DNA of 64,000 nucleotides, from positions 5,860,126-5,924,125 of the forward strand of contig NC_087391.1 in NCBI RefSeq assembly GCF_963675165.1. The letters run 5' to 3'. How positions within the stretch are numbered: position 1 is the first letter of the stretch; every line of letters starts with the position of its first letter. The position numbers and the translations under genes are program-made. Below, piece after piece: positions 20,745-34,322 of this stretch. Under the pieces are notes generated by a model. The model searched no databases, had not been told where the DNA came from, and saw only the letters and a program-made list of their open reading frames with translations. The DNA comes from Halichondria panicea. Taxonomy: Eukaryota; Porifera; Demospongiae; Suberitida; Halichondriidae.

Positions 20745-23074
20745 CGTAACGATGATATTATATGAAGTGCTGCCTAGGTACACAGATACAGGTGTTGCTA
20801 TGGAGACCATGCATACCTAGCGTAGTCTCTGGGAAGGTTCTCTAGTTTGTCCCAGGGAGAGCTGCGAAATGATCTCAGTCCTCGATACTTTTGGAACCTT
20901 TCTTTGGCCGGCTTGTCTTGGGGAGTGTCTACTTCATCAGGAAACATCAACGCCTCTCTCTCAGCACGCAGTGCCTCTAGCCTGTGAGGGTGTGTGAGGT
21001 GTGAGGGTGTGTGTGGGGGTGGGCTTACTCTCGCTGCTCTGCTGAGAGGTCAATTTTGAGGTCATAGCTCTCTCCGTCCTCATCATCAGCAGTCTATACC
21101 ACGGGTAGTTATGACAACCACACTTATATAGGGACACTCCTCACTGATTCCAGATCTCCGATACTCATATCATTGTCATCATCAATCGAGTCACATGACA
21201 CTGGAGGATCCTCCCACTCATCTCCGCTATCAGCCTGTACAACACGTGACAATAATGTAACCATAGTAACCACCACTCACGTTATCAGAGAGGTCAGAGT
21301 CCACGATCCAGGAAGCTTGATAATCTGACATTCCCCGAGGCAACTTCCGCTGGCCCCTCCCATCAGGCGAACCTGTTGTATATAGGGACATAACACTTTA
21401 TAACATTATAGTGGTTATATAGGGACACAACACTTTATAACATTATAGTGGTTATATAGGGACATAACACTTTATAACATTATAGTGGTTATATAGGGAC
21501 ACAACACTTTATAACATTATAGTGGTTATATAGGGACACAACACATTATAACATTATAGTGGTTATATAGGGACACAACACATTATAACATTATAGTGGT
21601 TATATAGGGACACAACACATTATAACATTATAGTGGTTATATACTGACAGTACCGGCGGCTGCAGCAAGTTCCTCATCAGTGGGCCATGTCTGGTCGCCC
21701 TCCATGGGGTCAAGGGTCACCTCTCTATCTAAACTCTGTTGTGAAGGATCTGCTAACAACAGTACTGCACTTTGGTCCTGTGTGTGATGTCATACTGCAT
21801 CATAGCATGTCATAATGACACTCCACTCACCACTTGCATGCTTGTAGAGGTCTTGAGGGTACAAGGGTCAGAGGGTCCATCAATCTGCTTGAGTAGGTAC
21901 TCCCCTTTGTCAGGGATGTACACTACACTGTGTATGTCCAATGGCTTCCCTCGCATGTAACCCCACACTTTGAGAGTACCCTCCGAGGCTATGAACTCTG
22001 ACCTCTCCACTAGAAGGTGTGGATGAGTGTCTCTAGTGAACACAGAGCGACGCTTCTGATTAGACAGTGTGCGCAGAAGTTGTGGGCGGATCTGTGAGTG
22101 TGTGGGCAGATCTGTGAGTGTGTGGGTGGGCACACAAAAGGTACACAAATAATTGCTTACTTGTTGATTGAACAGATGTAGCTTTTCTCCAGGAAACCTG
22201 CACAAGGACCAATACACACATAATATGTATGCACGGTGTGTACCTTGAGTGTATGTTCTTGAGGAGGCTTTTCCTAGCCAGAGAGAGAGCTTTGCTACCT
22301 AGTTCCTCCCAACCCTGTGTGTGTGTGTGACCAGCGTATGGATTGGCTGTAAGGTATGAGAGTGGGTAGCATGGGAATGCACTCACCACAGCCAAATGCA
22401 GAGTTGTGGGCAGCCCTTGAGCACACACAGTGTCTAATAAGGATGCATTGAAGCCACCTTCACGCATGTCATACACCAGGACTGCAGTGTCTGCAACCTG
22501 TGAGGAGAGGGCAATGGAGGGGACACTAGAGCTATAGCCCTCACCTTAACCAGGTCTAGGAGGGTGTACAGGTTACTGGTAGGGGGGTAGGAAATGGTGA
22601 AACGCTCTCGGAGCTCAGGAACAGCTATTGTTGCCATGGTGTTGTCATGACAACCCGTCAACATAGTGAACACTTGTTGTACATCAGAAGATACTGGGAT
22701 GAGGACAACGAGATGTGGAGGTTGACCTTCGACCCCTATACACCTTTTATGCGCTAACACTTGGTCCCGCTTGTGTGTTCGCAACTGACGTAACTAAGGG
22801 AGAAATGCATCGTCAGATTACATTGGATGACATGTACGTACATACCTTGTTCTTCTTGTCAACCTTTCTTGCCTCTTTCCTCCGCACACCAGACAGTGTC
22901 TTAACCCCCACACGACCTGTACAAGGACCCCCTGTGATGAGATGACCCCCCCACACACCCCCCACCTTTGTCCAGGGCTGTCATCTCTCCCTTGCTCTTG
23001 TGCCTGCCATTCTTGTGTCCCTTGTTCCTCTGCTTGAGTGGACCTGAGCGATGAGGTTCACTAGGAGTAGACAT
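19177..23074 (-). CDS. TSR1: Pre-rRNA-processing protein TSR1 homologue
   Basis: Starts at the ATG at 23072-23074 ([20 protein letters not shown], then [10 protein letters not shown], the basic TSR1 N-terminus) and ends ...NWTLYPEP at 19177. Ordered matches: [12 protein letters not shown] (22770), [35 protein letters not shown] (22560), [40 protein letters not shown] (21990), [17 protein letters not shown] (21330) with an acidic stretch, [20 protein letters not shown] (20870), [36 protein letters not shown] (19500), [11 protein letters not shown] and [11 protein letters not shown]1 is a GTPase-like factor without a P-loop that blocks premature subunit joining in cytoplasmic 40S maturation. 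It is head-to-head with SAMD4. Confidence 0.95.
19324..19486 (-). repeat. Acceptor-derived minisatellite in TSR1
   Basis: Three 51-54 bp copies. On the minus strand each contains ctgcttgtaatatacag followed by GCACACATG. The copy next to the exon is the real acceptor of the THGHMKCVF exon; the two upstream copies repeat acceptor and exon start. Confidence 0.88.
20693..20742. repeat. (CA)n microsatellite in a TSR1 intron
   Basis: About 25 CA units directly beside the donor of the RIFQFERFG exon boundary region. Confidence 0.9.
21386..21645. repeat. 37-bp minisatellite in a TSR1 intron
   Basis: Seven copies of ggttatatagggacacaaca then ctttataacattatagt, in the intron before the [14 protein letters not shown] exon. 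The flanking acceptor tatatacaacag is not itself repeated. Confidence 0.9.
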
Positions 23075-23280
23075 CTTAGTAGACCACGTGGAGTGCAATG
23101 AATACAGTTAGGCTGTTACATGGCTTCTCTCCCTATTAGGGTTGTGTTGTGAGGACCAAGGCCTTTTGTGGGGCAATCAGTGTCAGCCAACCAACACTAA
23201 TAGCGTCTCTGTGTGTGTGTGTGTGTGTATGTGTGTGGCGAGTCATGGAGTAGCTAGCTCTCTGTACACAGCCTATCAAG
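23075..23280. promoter_or_regulatory. Bidirectional promoter region, TSR1 / SAMD4
   Basis: 206 bp between divergent start codons. Contains a TG tract (23210-23237). No TATA box stands out. Confidence 0.5.
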
Positions 23281-26653
<3,373 letters not shown>

Positions 26654-27068
26654 AGCACACCCACACACACCACACACACCCACTCACTGACGTTGGTTTG
26701 TGACCCTCAATCAAGCGAGAAACCGGCTGGTCCGGATGTGATCTAGTGGACTACTGCTGATCAATAAACTGCATGCCAATATTTTGTGATTATCTTTTCT
26801 ACATTTAACAAGTTTCATAGCAATTTTTGTAAGTCCACACTTTGTTCTGCGTCTTTCTATACTTTCATTGATTCGTGTTGCAATCATCATATTAATTTTG
26901 TATGCTGTATATGACAATAATTATTACAGCCTTGTGAGCTCGAGGACTGATTTATGTCAAAACAAATTCAGCTCAAAATTTTATTTTTGATAACGATCAA
27001 TCTTCACCCTAATTAGCAATAAGAATAAATATATAAAATAATATTGTTTATCATACATAAATACTTGT
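26654..27068. other. Tail-to-tail intergenic region SAMD4 / GCH1
   Basis: A short CA-rich tract, then AT-rich sequence. AATAAA at 26763 is a likely SAMD4 poly(A) signal. No gene is seen. Confidence 0.6.
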
Positions 27069-27946
27069 TTATTTAGAGTGTATAATGGTGAGGAACTCTT
27101 CCCTAGTGCGTGGGTCATCTCTGAAGGTGCCTAGCATGGAGCTAGTGACTGTCTGACTGTGACCTTTGTTGACCCCTCTCATGGTCATGCACATGTGCCT
27201 GTATGGGGGGGGGAAGCACACACAGTCAGTGTGTGAGGGGGGTACACACAGTCAGTGTGTGTGTGTGTGTGAGGGGGGTACACACAGTCAGTGTGTGTGT
27301 GTGAGGGGGGTACACACAGTCAGTGTGTGTGTGTGAGGGGGGTACACACAGTAGTGTGTGTGTGTGAGGGGGGTACACACAGTAGTGTGTGTGTGTGTGT
27401 GAGGGGGGTACACACAGTCAGTGTGTGTGTGTGAGGGGGGTACACACAGTAGTGTGTGTGTGTCAGTGTGTGTGTGTGAGGGGGTACACACAGTCGGTGT
27501 GTGTGTGTGTGAGAGGGGGGGGTACACACAGTAGTGTGGAGTCAGTGTGTGTAAGGGGGGTACACTTACTTGGCTTGTATCACCACACCCACTCCAGTGG
27601 GTCCCACTGCACTCAGAATGGCCTCAGCTATCTCCTTGGTGAGTCTTTCCTGTACTGCACACACACACTCACATGCAGGCAAGGAGGGTACACACAAGAG
27701 CTGCTTACCTTGTAGACGTCTGCTATACATCTCCACAATGCGTGCTACCTTGCTCAGACCCAACACCTTCCCATTGGGTAGGTATCCCACATGCGCTGTA
27801 CCATAGAAGGGGACCAGATGATGTTCACACAGTGAGAACAACTCAATATCCTTAACCACTACCATCTCATCATGGTTCTCATCAAACACTCCTTCCTGCA
27901 CCACACCTGAGCAAGCATGAGGGAAGATAGCCTTCAATCATGCCCG

Positions 27947-27997
<51 letters not shown>

Positions 27998-28354
27998 TTA
28001 TAACTAACCCTCTTATCTAATATGCATAATGTACGTGTATAAAGCTCTACACATGTACGGAGCTCTTGTAGCAGTGACACAACGAGAGTACGTACCACTG
28101 AGATCCTCCTCATAGCCCTTGGTGAAGTAGAGAAGAGCTTTGGCTGCCCTTTGTGGAGTCTTGCTTAGCCCCTCTCTTTGTGGCCGCGGGTCCCCGAGGT
28201 TGTCTATAATGCTACTGAAGGCAGTGGAGAGATTGGACAGTACTCCCTCTGCTTTGGACCTCTCCTCGTCATCTCTCCAGTCCTTCGTGTTCAGTCCGCG
28301 AGAGTCAAAGTAAGAGAGCTTTAGCGAGCGTGACGGTCCTGTTCCTTCAGCCAT
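27069..28354 (-). CDS. GCH1: GTP cyclohydrolase I
   Basis: Starts [20 protein letters not shown] at 28354 and ends ...[11 protein letters not shown] at 27069. Exons encode [20 protein letters not shown] with [33 protein letters not shown] then [57 protein letters not shown] then GVVIQAK, and [20 protein letters not shown] then [15 protein letters not shown]. The zinc ligands (Cys and His of SLCEHH, Cys of HMCMTMRG) and the catalytic His are present. It makes dihydroneopterin triphosphate, the first step to tetrahydrobiopterin, in the cytosol. Full length for the animal enzyme. It is head-to-head with QPCT, only 57 bp between starts. Confidence 0.97.
27205..27565. repeat. G-rich/TG minisatellite in the last GCH1 intron
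   Basis: About ten copies of a 32-36 bp unit (gaggggggtacacacagtca then gtgtgtgtgtgt). The real acceptor (catacag on the minus strand, near 27199) and donor flank it but are not repeated. Confidence 0.9.
27947..27994. repeat. (ATA)n microsatellite in a GCH1 intron
   Basis: About 16 AAT/ATA units in the first intron of GCH1. Confidence 0.95.
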
Positions 28355-28411
28355 TTCTAATTAAAGAGCATTTGTTCTAATAAGAGCCCACTCATCAACA
28401 AAGCAACAAAG
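28355..28411. promoter_or_regulatory. Very short bidirectional promoter, GCH1 / QPCT
   Basis: 57 bp between divergent ATGs, AT-rich. Both 5' UTRs must be tiny, or transcription starts overlap inside the partner genes. Confidence 0.5.
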
Positions 28412-31011
28412 ATGTCTGTCTACGGTCAAGGTCGAAACCTTTGCTCGTGGCTGGCGCTACTCGGTATGGCCACGCTGGTCACCTCTGCTGCTGCTGCTAC
28501 TGTAAGATCCACTATACTATGTACACACACAATCATTCATGGGCCACATGTACACAGCATCGCTTCAAGATGCTCAGTAGCCAGAGAGTGCGCTCTATCA
28601 TGCGTTGCAGTGATATAGAGTCTCTGAGAACACATGACTTCCCTGGAGTGCTCAAGGAGAGAGTGCCTGGGACCCCCGGTCATGAGGAAGTGCGCAAGGT
28701 AAGGAGCTATCTCATGAGAAGCTGTACATTGCTACAATTAATTAATTAGTGGTACTTGTATTATAAATATATAGGTGGGGCAGAATGATGACTAGATAGC
28801 TTAGTGGTTAGTTAACTTGACTTTGGCTTCGTAAGGCGTGGGTTCGATTCCTCCCTCCTCCTCCCTGTTCTCTATATTTTCACAAATCTAATTAATATTT
28901 CATAACAGTATTTATTATTATAATAGTATATAGTGTCTCGACTGAGTCAGCTGAACTGCTCTCGATGGAACATTACAGAGCATTCATTTGAAGATGATAC
29001 TCCGCTAGGCAGGAAACCATTCACTAACATCATAGCCACTCTGGACCCTCATGTGAGCAAGAGACTTGTACTGGCTGCTCACTACGACTCTAAGATACTC
29101 ACTGGGAAACAGTTCCTAGCAGCTACTGACTCTGCCCTCCCTGTGGCCCTACTACTGGACCTGGCTCTCACTCTCGATGAGAAGCTACTGGAGAGAGAGG
29201 TAAGGTCCACCTGTACTTGTACCCTCCAGCTAGCTGACTGCTTACAACCTGTGTGTACTGTACTGTTCCCTCCAGCTAGCTGACTTTTTTTTTTCAGCTA
29301 GCTGACTACTCACTCCAACTCATCTTCACTGATGGGGAGGAAGCATTTCGTTACTGGACAGCTACCGACTCCCTGTATGGCGCTAGGAGGCTGGCTACTG
29401 ACATGGCTGGAGAGCTACTGAGTGTGGAGGATAACAATGGGCTAGAGGCTATGACAGCGTTTGTACTGCTGGACCTGATTGGAGCAGCGAGTCCATCCTT
29501 CCATGACATGTATGAACCAGGCAGTCAACTCTTCCAGAGAATGGTCAAGATAGGTGAGGGCGGCCTCTAGCTGAGGTGTGAGGGCGGCCTCTAGCTGAGG
29601 CGTGGGTGTTGTAACCATAATCTAATATGTGGCCATTATTATGCAGGCCACCTGTTGATTGCTAGGACACCTGTTGGTTGCTAGGACGCATTCCAAGGCT
29701 ATAAATATCTTATCTATTCATAGTCTCCCATATTAGGGCGTGTTGGGTTACACAATCCGTGAGATTTACGCTTGATTACGCTTGTTGGTGATAATAAGTG
29801 TGTACATGTCAGCACTTTCATTAGCTATTGTATAATATTCGTCCCTTACAGAGCGGAGGCTGCATGATGATGGTCATTTAGAGGGCCACTCCAGCCACTA
29901 CTTCAATGAGCGCACAGCTTATGGTCTTTATCACATTGAAGATGATCACAAACCATTTCTTGATAAAGGTATGTTTTGATGTGGGTACCTGTCTGCTCTA
30001 GTTATTCTGTTGGGCCTATAGAGTGTCAATGCAATTAGTGTGACTTACATTGTCCTGTGATCTCAACTGAAGCCCTTTTCCTGGGTCTCTGCCAACTGAC
30101 AGCTAGTAAACAGCTTTGTGTGTGTATGTACTAATGCTTCCATCCTCCCACATAGAGGTGTACCTATAGTGCATCTCATATCCTACCCATTCCCCCACAT
30201 GGAGGTGTACCTATAGTGCATCTCATAGCCTACCCATTCCCCCACATGGAGGTGTACCTATAGTGCATCTCATAGCCTACCCATTCCCCCACATGCAGGT
30301 GTACCTATAGTGCATCTCATAGCCTACCCATTCTCCCACATGGAGGTGTACCTATAGTGCATCTCATATCCTACCCATTCCCCCACATGGAGGTGTACCT
30401 ATAGTGCATCTCATAGCCTACCCATTCCCCCACATGGAGGTGTACCTATAGTGCATCTCATAGCCTACCCATTCCCCCACATGCAGGTGTACCTATAGTG
30501 CATCTCATAGCCTACCCATTCCCCCACATGCAGGTGTACCTATAGTGCATCTCATAGCCTACCCATTCTCCCACATGGAGGTGTACCTATAGTGCATCTC
30601 ATAGCCTACCCATTCCCCCACATGGAGGTGTACCTATAGTGCATCTCATAGCCTACCCATTCCCCCACATAGAGGTGTACCTATAGTGCATCTCATAGCC
30701 TACCCATTCCCCCACATGGAGGTGTACCTATAGTGCATCTCATAGCCTACCCATTCCCCCACATGCAGGTGTACCTATAGTGCATCTCATAGCCTCCCCA
30801 TTCTCCCACATGGAGGTGTACCTATAGTGCATCTCATAGCCTCCCCATTCCCCCACATGCAGGTGTACCTATAGTGCATCTCATAGCCTACCCATTCCCC
30901 TCTGTCTGGCACAAGTCATCGGACAATGCTCAAGCTATAGACTGGAACACTGTAGCTAACCTCAGAAAAATCTTTTTAGTGTTTCTGCACGAATACTTTC
31001 ACCTACGTTAA
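28412..31011 (+). CDS. QPCT: Glutaminyl-peptide cyclotransferase
   Basis: Starts MSVYGQGRNLCSWLALLGMA at 28412. The first exon gives a signal-peptide-like hydrophobic stretch (LALLGMATLVTSAAAA). Ends ...FLVFLHEYFHLR with TAA at 31009-31011. Zinc-enzyme landmarks in order: KRLVLAAHYDSK (29060), LAATDSALPVALLLD (Zn-binding Asp), LIFTDGEEAF (catalytic and Zn-binding Glu pair), LLDLIGAASP (catalytic Asp), and VPIVHLIAYPFPSVWHK, whose first His is the third zinc ligand. The enzyme cyclises N-terminal Gln to pyroglutamate on secreted peptides. The exon with the zinc-ligand His is preceded by 15 extra copies of its own acceptor and start. One intron carries a tRNA-like Pol III promoter. Confidence 0.95.
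28790..28860 (+). repeat. tRNA-like Pol III promoter element (SINE head or tRNA pseudogene)
   Basis: A perfect A box (TAGCTTAGTGG, 28797-28807) and a perfect B box (GGTTCGATTCC, 28841-28851) are spaced as in a tRNA gene. The presumptive acceptor strands (GACTAGA and CTCCTCC) do not pair and the T stem is weak, so it is not a working tRNA. A pyrimidine-rich tail follows. It lies in a QPCT intron, sense strand. Confidence 0.65.
30141..30900 (+). repeat. 47-bp minisatellite, 16 copies, made from a QPCT splice acceptor and exon start
   Basis: The unit is ggtgtacctatagtgcatct then catagcctacccattccccc then acatg(g/c)a. Every copy contains cccacat(g/a)(c/g)ag followed by GTGTACCTATAGTGCATCTC. Only the last (exon start at about 30863) continues into the true exon (tctgtctggcacaag). 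Confidence 0.95.
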
Positions 31012-31303
31012 TGTTACTTCATGCTGCAATAGTGTCCAGCCATTGTTAGCCATTATGTCTAATGGACCTCATGATTCATGGTATGTCAACTTTAGGGGGG
31101 AGTATTGTGTCTCAGTGCATGCCCACATAAACAAATTCACAGTCAATAGAGTTCAACAATTTATTGCATGTTGGCAGGCCAGCTGCCAGTTCTGCCAGCA
31201 GAACATGAGTAGGTGAGTAGCTTTAGGGGCAAACTCAATACAACGAGAAGCGAGACCAGCTCAAATTAGAGAAACAGACTAGACAAGTGAGATAAGAGAC
31301 AGT

Positions 31304-32830
31304 TTAGATTCGAATCGCCTGAGGACTGTTCGTGTAAAGCCCTTGGGACGGATGGAACTTGTGATGTTGAATAGGGCTCCTGCTTGGTGATCTGTCAATG
31401 TAGGTCTCAATCATTGTCCCTTGGGCCACATGATGTAGCGATGGTGATCCTAGCTCCTCCATCATGCATTGCTGCATGCCTCCAGCTGGGCTACCAGGGT
31501 GATAGGGACTCCCGTAGGCTCTATGAGGGCTACCGGGTGTTTGGTGGGGTGGACTGTGACTGTACCCGGGGGGCGGGGGAGAGGAATGATGGGGCGACAC
31601 TGTGGATATGGGCACAGGGGAACACTCTGGCATTGGGTGGAATCCCATGGACATCATTCCGTGGGGGATAGTCACCACAGAGGGGTTCACAATGGTATGC
31701 ATCGGAGTGGCTGTCGAGACCATTGGATCTCCCATAGAGTTCTGCAGAGACAGGGAGGTTCATAAACACACTCCACACACACAGCTATAGCTAGCAAGCT
31801 AAACACACTCCACACACACAGCTATAGCTAGCAAGCTAAACACACTCCACACACACAGCTATAGCTAGCTAGCTAAACACACTCCACACACACAGCTATA
31901 GCTAGCAAGCTAAACACACTCCACACACACAGCTATAGCTAGCTAGCTAAACACACTCCACACACACAGCTATAGCTAGCTAGCTAAACACACTCCACAC
32001 ACACAGCTATAGCTAGCTAGCTAAACACACTCCACACACACAGCTATAGCTAGCAAGCTAAACACACTCCACACACACAGCTATAGCTAGCTAGCTAAAT
32101 ACACTCCACACACACAGCTATAGCTAGCTAGCTAAACACACTCCACACACACAGCTATAGCTAGCTAGCTAGCTTACCTTGAAGTCGGCATCCTCTGGTA
32201 GTTGGTAGCCCAGCTCGGTCTCCTCGAAACCTGTCGCTGACATCCTAATGTCATAATCTCCCAGGTTGTGGTTGGGTGGGTCGGGCTGATGCAGGCACGT
32301 CTGAATGAGAGCCTTGCCAGCCTCCGAGGTGATCATAGGCTGCAGCTTGGGAGTAGCGAACGTGTAGACGTGGCCTGTCTCCGAAGCGACCAGCAGCATG
32401 ACTTGGGTCCCAGTCAGAGTGCTCAGCTCGTACGCCTGTGGTTAAGAAGTACAAGGTAAAGCGTGTACATGTACGTACAAGCCCTGAAGCCACATACCTT
32501 CTTCATGATTCCTGACTTTCTCTTTGAAAATGTAGTGTATCTTCTCAACTTGTTTTGTATGTACTGCATCTCGATTTTTACTCGTCCTCTGGTCTTTTTT
32601 CCAGCAGGCAGTTGTCCAACCTTGTGGAGTTTCTCGTTGTTGAGCTGTAGGCTGCAGCTCTCGTCGTTATCGCTTGTACTTATCGATGATCGATCGTCAT
32701 TGTCTGTGGAGTGCATCTTGGAGGGGTGGGGGAATTGGGAAAGGGAGGCAAAGGGATCCGTAGTAGTCATTGAGTGGGTGGTTCTATCTCCAAGCATTTT
32801 AGAAGTTAATTCCAGCAGTCGTGCCAGCAC
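31304..32830 (-). CDS. SRF: Serum response factor, MADS-box transcription factor
   Basis: Starts MLARLLELTSKMLGDRTT at 32830 (a second Met at 32797 is also possible) and ends ...GLYTNSPQAIRI at 31304. The MADS box spans exon 1 and 2: KKTRGRVKIEMQYIQNKLRR, YTTFSKRKSGIMKK, then AYELSTLTGTQVMLLVASET and GHVYTFATPKLQPMITSEAG. The SAM extension KALIQTCLHQPDPP follows. This is nearly identical to vertebrate SRF and different from MEF2. The C-terminal part is Pro/His/Ser-rich (activation region). SRF binds CArG boxes as a dimer, with Ets or MRTF partners, to control actin and immediate-early genes. It is tail-to-tail with QPCT. The promoter contains CArG boxes of its own. Confidence 0.96.
31786..32165. 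repeat. 37-bp minisatellite in the SRF intron
   Basis: About ten copies of ctatagctagctagctaaac then acactccacacacacag (variants gctagcaagct). It lies between the DADFK donor and the next exon on the minus strand. The palindromic core is agctatagct and gctagc. Confidence 0.95.
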
Positions 32831-32921
32831 GTCTGAACTTCGCAGTATAAATCTTTTGTAGCTGAAGTGCTATAAAACTTGTAGCAAATTTGCTTTTCTG
32901 AACTTCAGTTTTGCAAGGATG

Positions 32922-32930
32922 TTTTTATAT
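32922..32930 (-). promoter_or_regulatory. TATA-like box of SRF
   Basis: On the minus strand the sequence reads ATATAAAAAC, about 92 bp upstream of the first SRF ATG. Confidence 0.55.
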
Positions 32931-32986
32931 GCACAACCCTTGCCACAGGATGTGGTAATGCATAATTATATAGTTGCTTATTAGTT

Positions 32987-32996
32987 CCCAATAAGG
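32987..32996. promoter_or_regulatory. CArG-like box, one mismatch
   Basis: CCCAATAAGG, matching CC(A/T)6GG except at position 3. Upstream of SRF. Confidence 0.45.
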
Positions 32997-33000
32997 TATT

Positions 33001-33010
33001 CACTTCCTGC
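33001..33010 (-). promoter_or_regulatory. Ets-type site next to CArG box
   Basis: GCAGGAAGTG on the minus strand fits the Ets-family core GGAA(G/A)T with good flanks. It lies 20 bp from the perfect CArG box. Confidence 0.45.
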
Positions 33011-33030
33011 CCCACGCCTAATGCTTGCTC

Positions 33031-33040
33031 CCTTATAAGG
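33031..33040. promoter_or_regulatory. Perfect CArG box upstream of SRF
   Basis: CCTTATAAGG is an exact CC(A/T)6GG SRF site, about 200 bp upstream of the SRF start and about 100 bp upstream of the TATA-like box. Confidence 0.6.
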
Positions 33041-33261
33041 TAATCATGTGATCCATTTCAGTGATGCATTATTACCTCACAGATATTGCCGGCAAGACTG
33101 CACATATAGTGGCTTCAAGTTGTAGGGGAATATCTCAGCTGTGTGATAGCAGCAGCGACAGTCCCTACTCCCATGCACTGCACTATACAATACCTATACT
33201 CACTATACACTGTACACTATACCAGTACCTCCCACTAGAGAGCAGGATGGGGGTTTGAGTA

Positions 33262-33417
<156 letters not shown>

Positions 33418-34322
33418 GAGCATGCTGGTGTCTTTGATTGACCAACACATTGTGTGCATGTAGAGTAGTGTGTGTTTAGGGAATTAGAATCAACCACTCT
33501 ATCTTCTAATACCATGCAGTATACAATGTATCATTGTGTGTATATTGGGGCCATCTGGGTCCCCCTGAGAGTATAGCTGGGAGCACCTGGTCTACTACAC
33601 ATGCAAACAATGTCCACTGTATACAAGACAATGTCACCAAAGCTCTCTAATTAATGCGGTGAGACAATGAATGCTGTAAAGATTGTGTGTGATCAAGAAA
33701 CATGTGATATGTTGTTCATGCAGGTGGCAGTGTGGTGGATCCAGTGCTATCCTACTGTGATGCATGGCCTACCTACCATGCACAGTAATCAAGATGTTCT
33801 GTTGTAGTACAGTATAGGTGTCTCTCAATTACTGACAAGGTGTTGCTTGTTGACTGGTACCTAACAAAGTGTTGCCACATAGTGTGAGAGCTGTCAGTTG
33901 CTCTAGCTACACTAGAGAACCTGACACTTGGTCATTGCCACCCTAACACTCACAGCAGTGGTAGTACACCTTAACCCAGTCATTACCAACACACAGGTAT
34001 AATGGGTTTAGAGGTCATCTTGCATGCATGCCAACCTTGACAGCTATCATGTTTCATTGCTACAGAATTCTTGTGTTCAGTTCTCAGGAGGAAGCCTTAG
34101 GCATGCACCTCAAAGACTTATTAGCCACTTAGAACACTTCAGAACAATAGTTGTGTCAACACTTGTAATGTGGTCATATAATTTATGTATCAATAGTCAT
34201 GAGATTGTCAGCAATAGTGAATAATAAGTGATCAGGTAAAAATCAGTGTAACATGAGTTAAAAAGGTGCACATACACATGATGCATGACACTGGTTCGTA
34301 TGACTATAGCTATAGAGTTACT

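Noticed and set aside
21386-21645. Eighth case of acceptor duplication in TSR1
   Set aside because: The 37-bp repeat lies beside the acceptor, but the repeated units lack its tacaacag sequence and exon bases.
28790-28860. Functional tRNA gene
   Set aside because: A and B boxes are perfect but the acceptor arms do not pair and the T stem is weak.
30141-30900. CRISPR-like regular repeats
   Set aside because: Units are contiguous with no unique spacers, and they match an exon border in a eukaryotic gene.
33061-33258. Short plus-strand ORF (MMHYYLTDIAGKTAH)
   Set aside because: No homology, no splice support, and it lies across low-complexity intergenic DNA near the SRF promoter.
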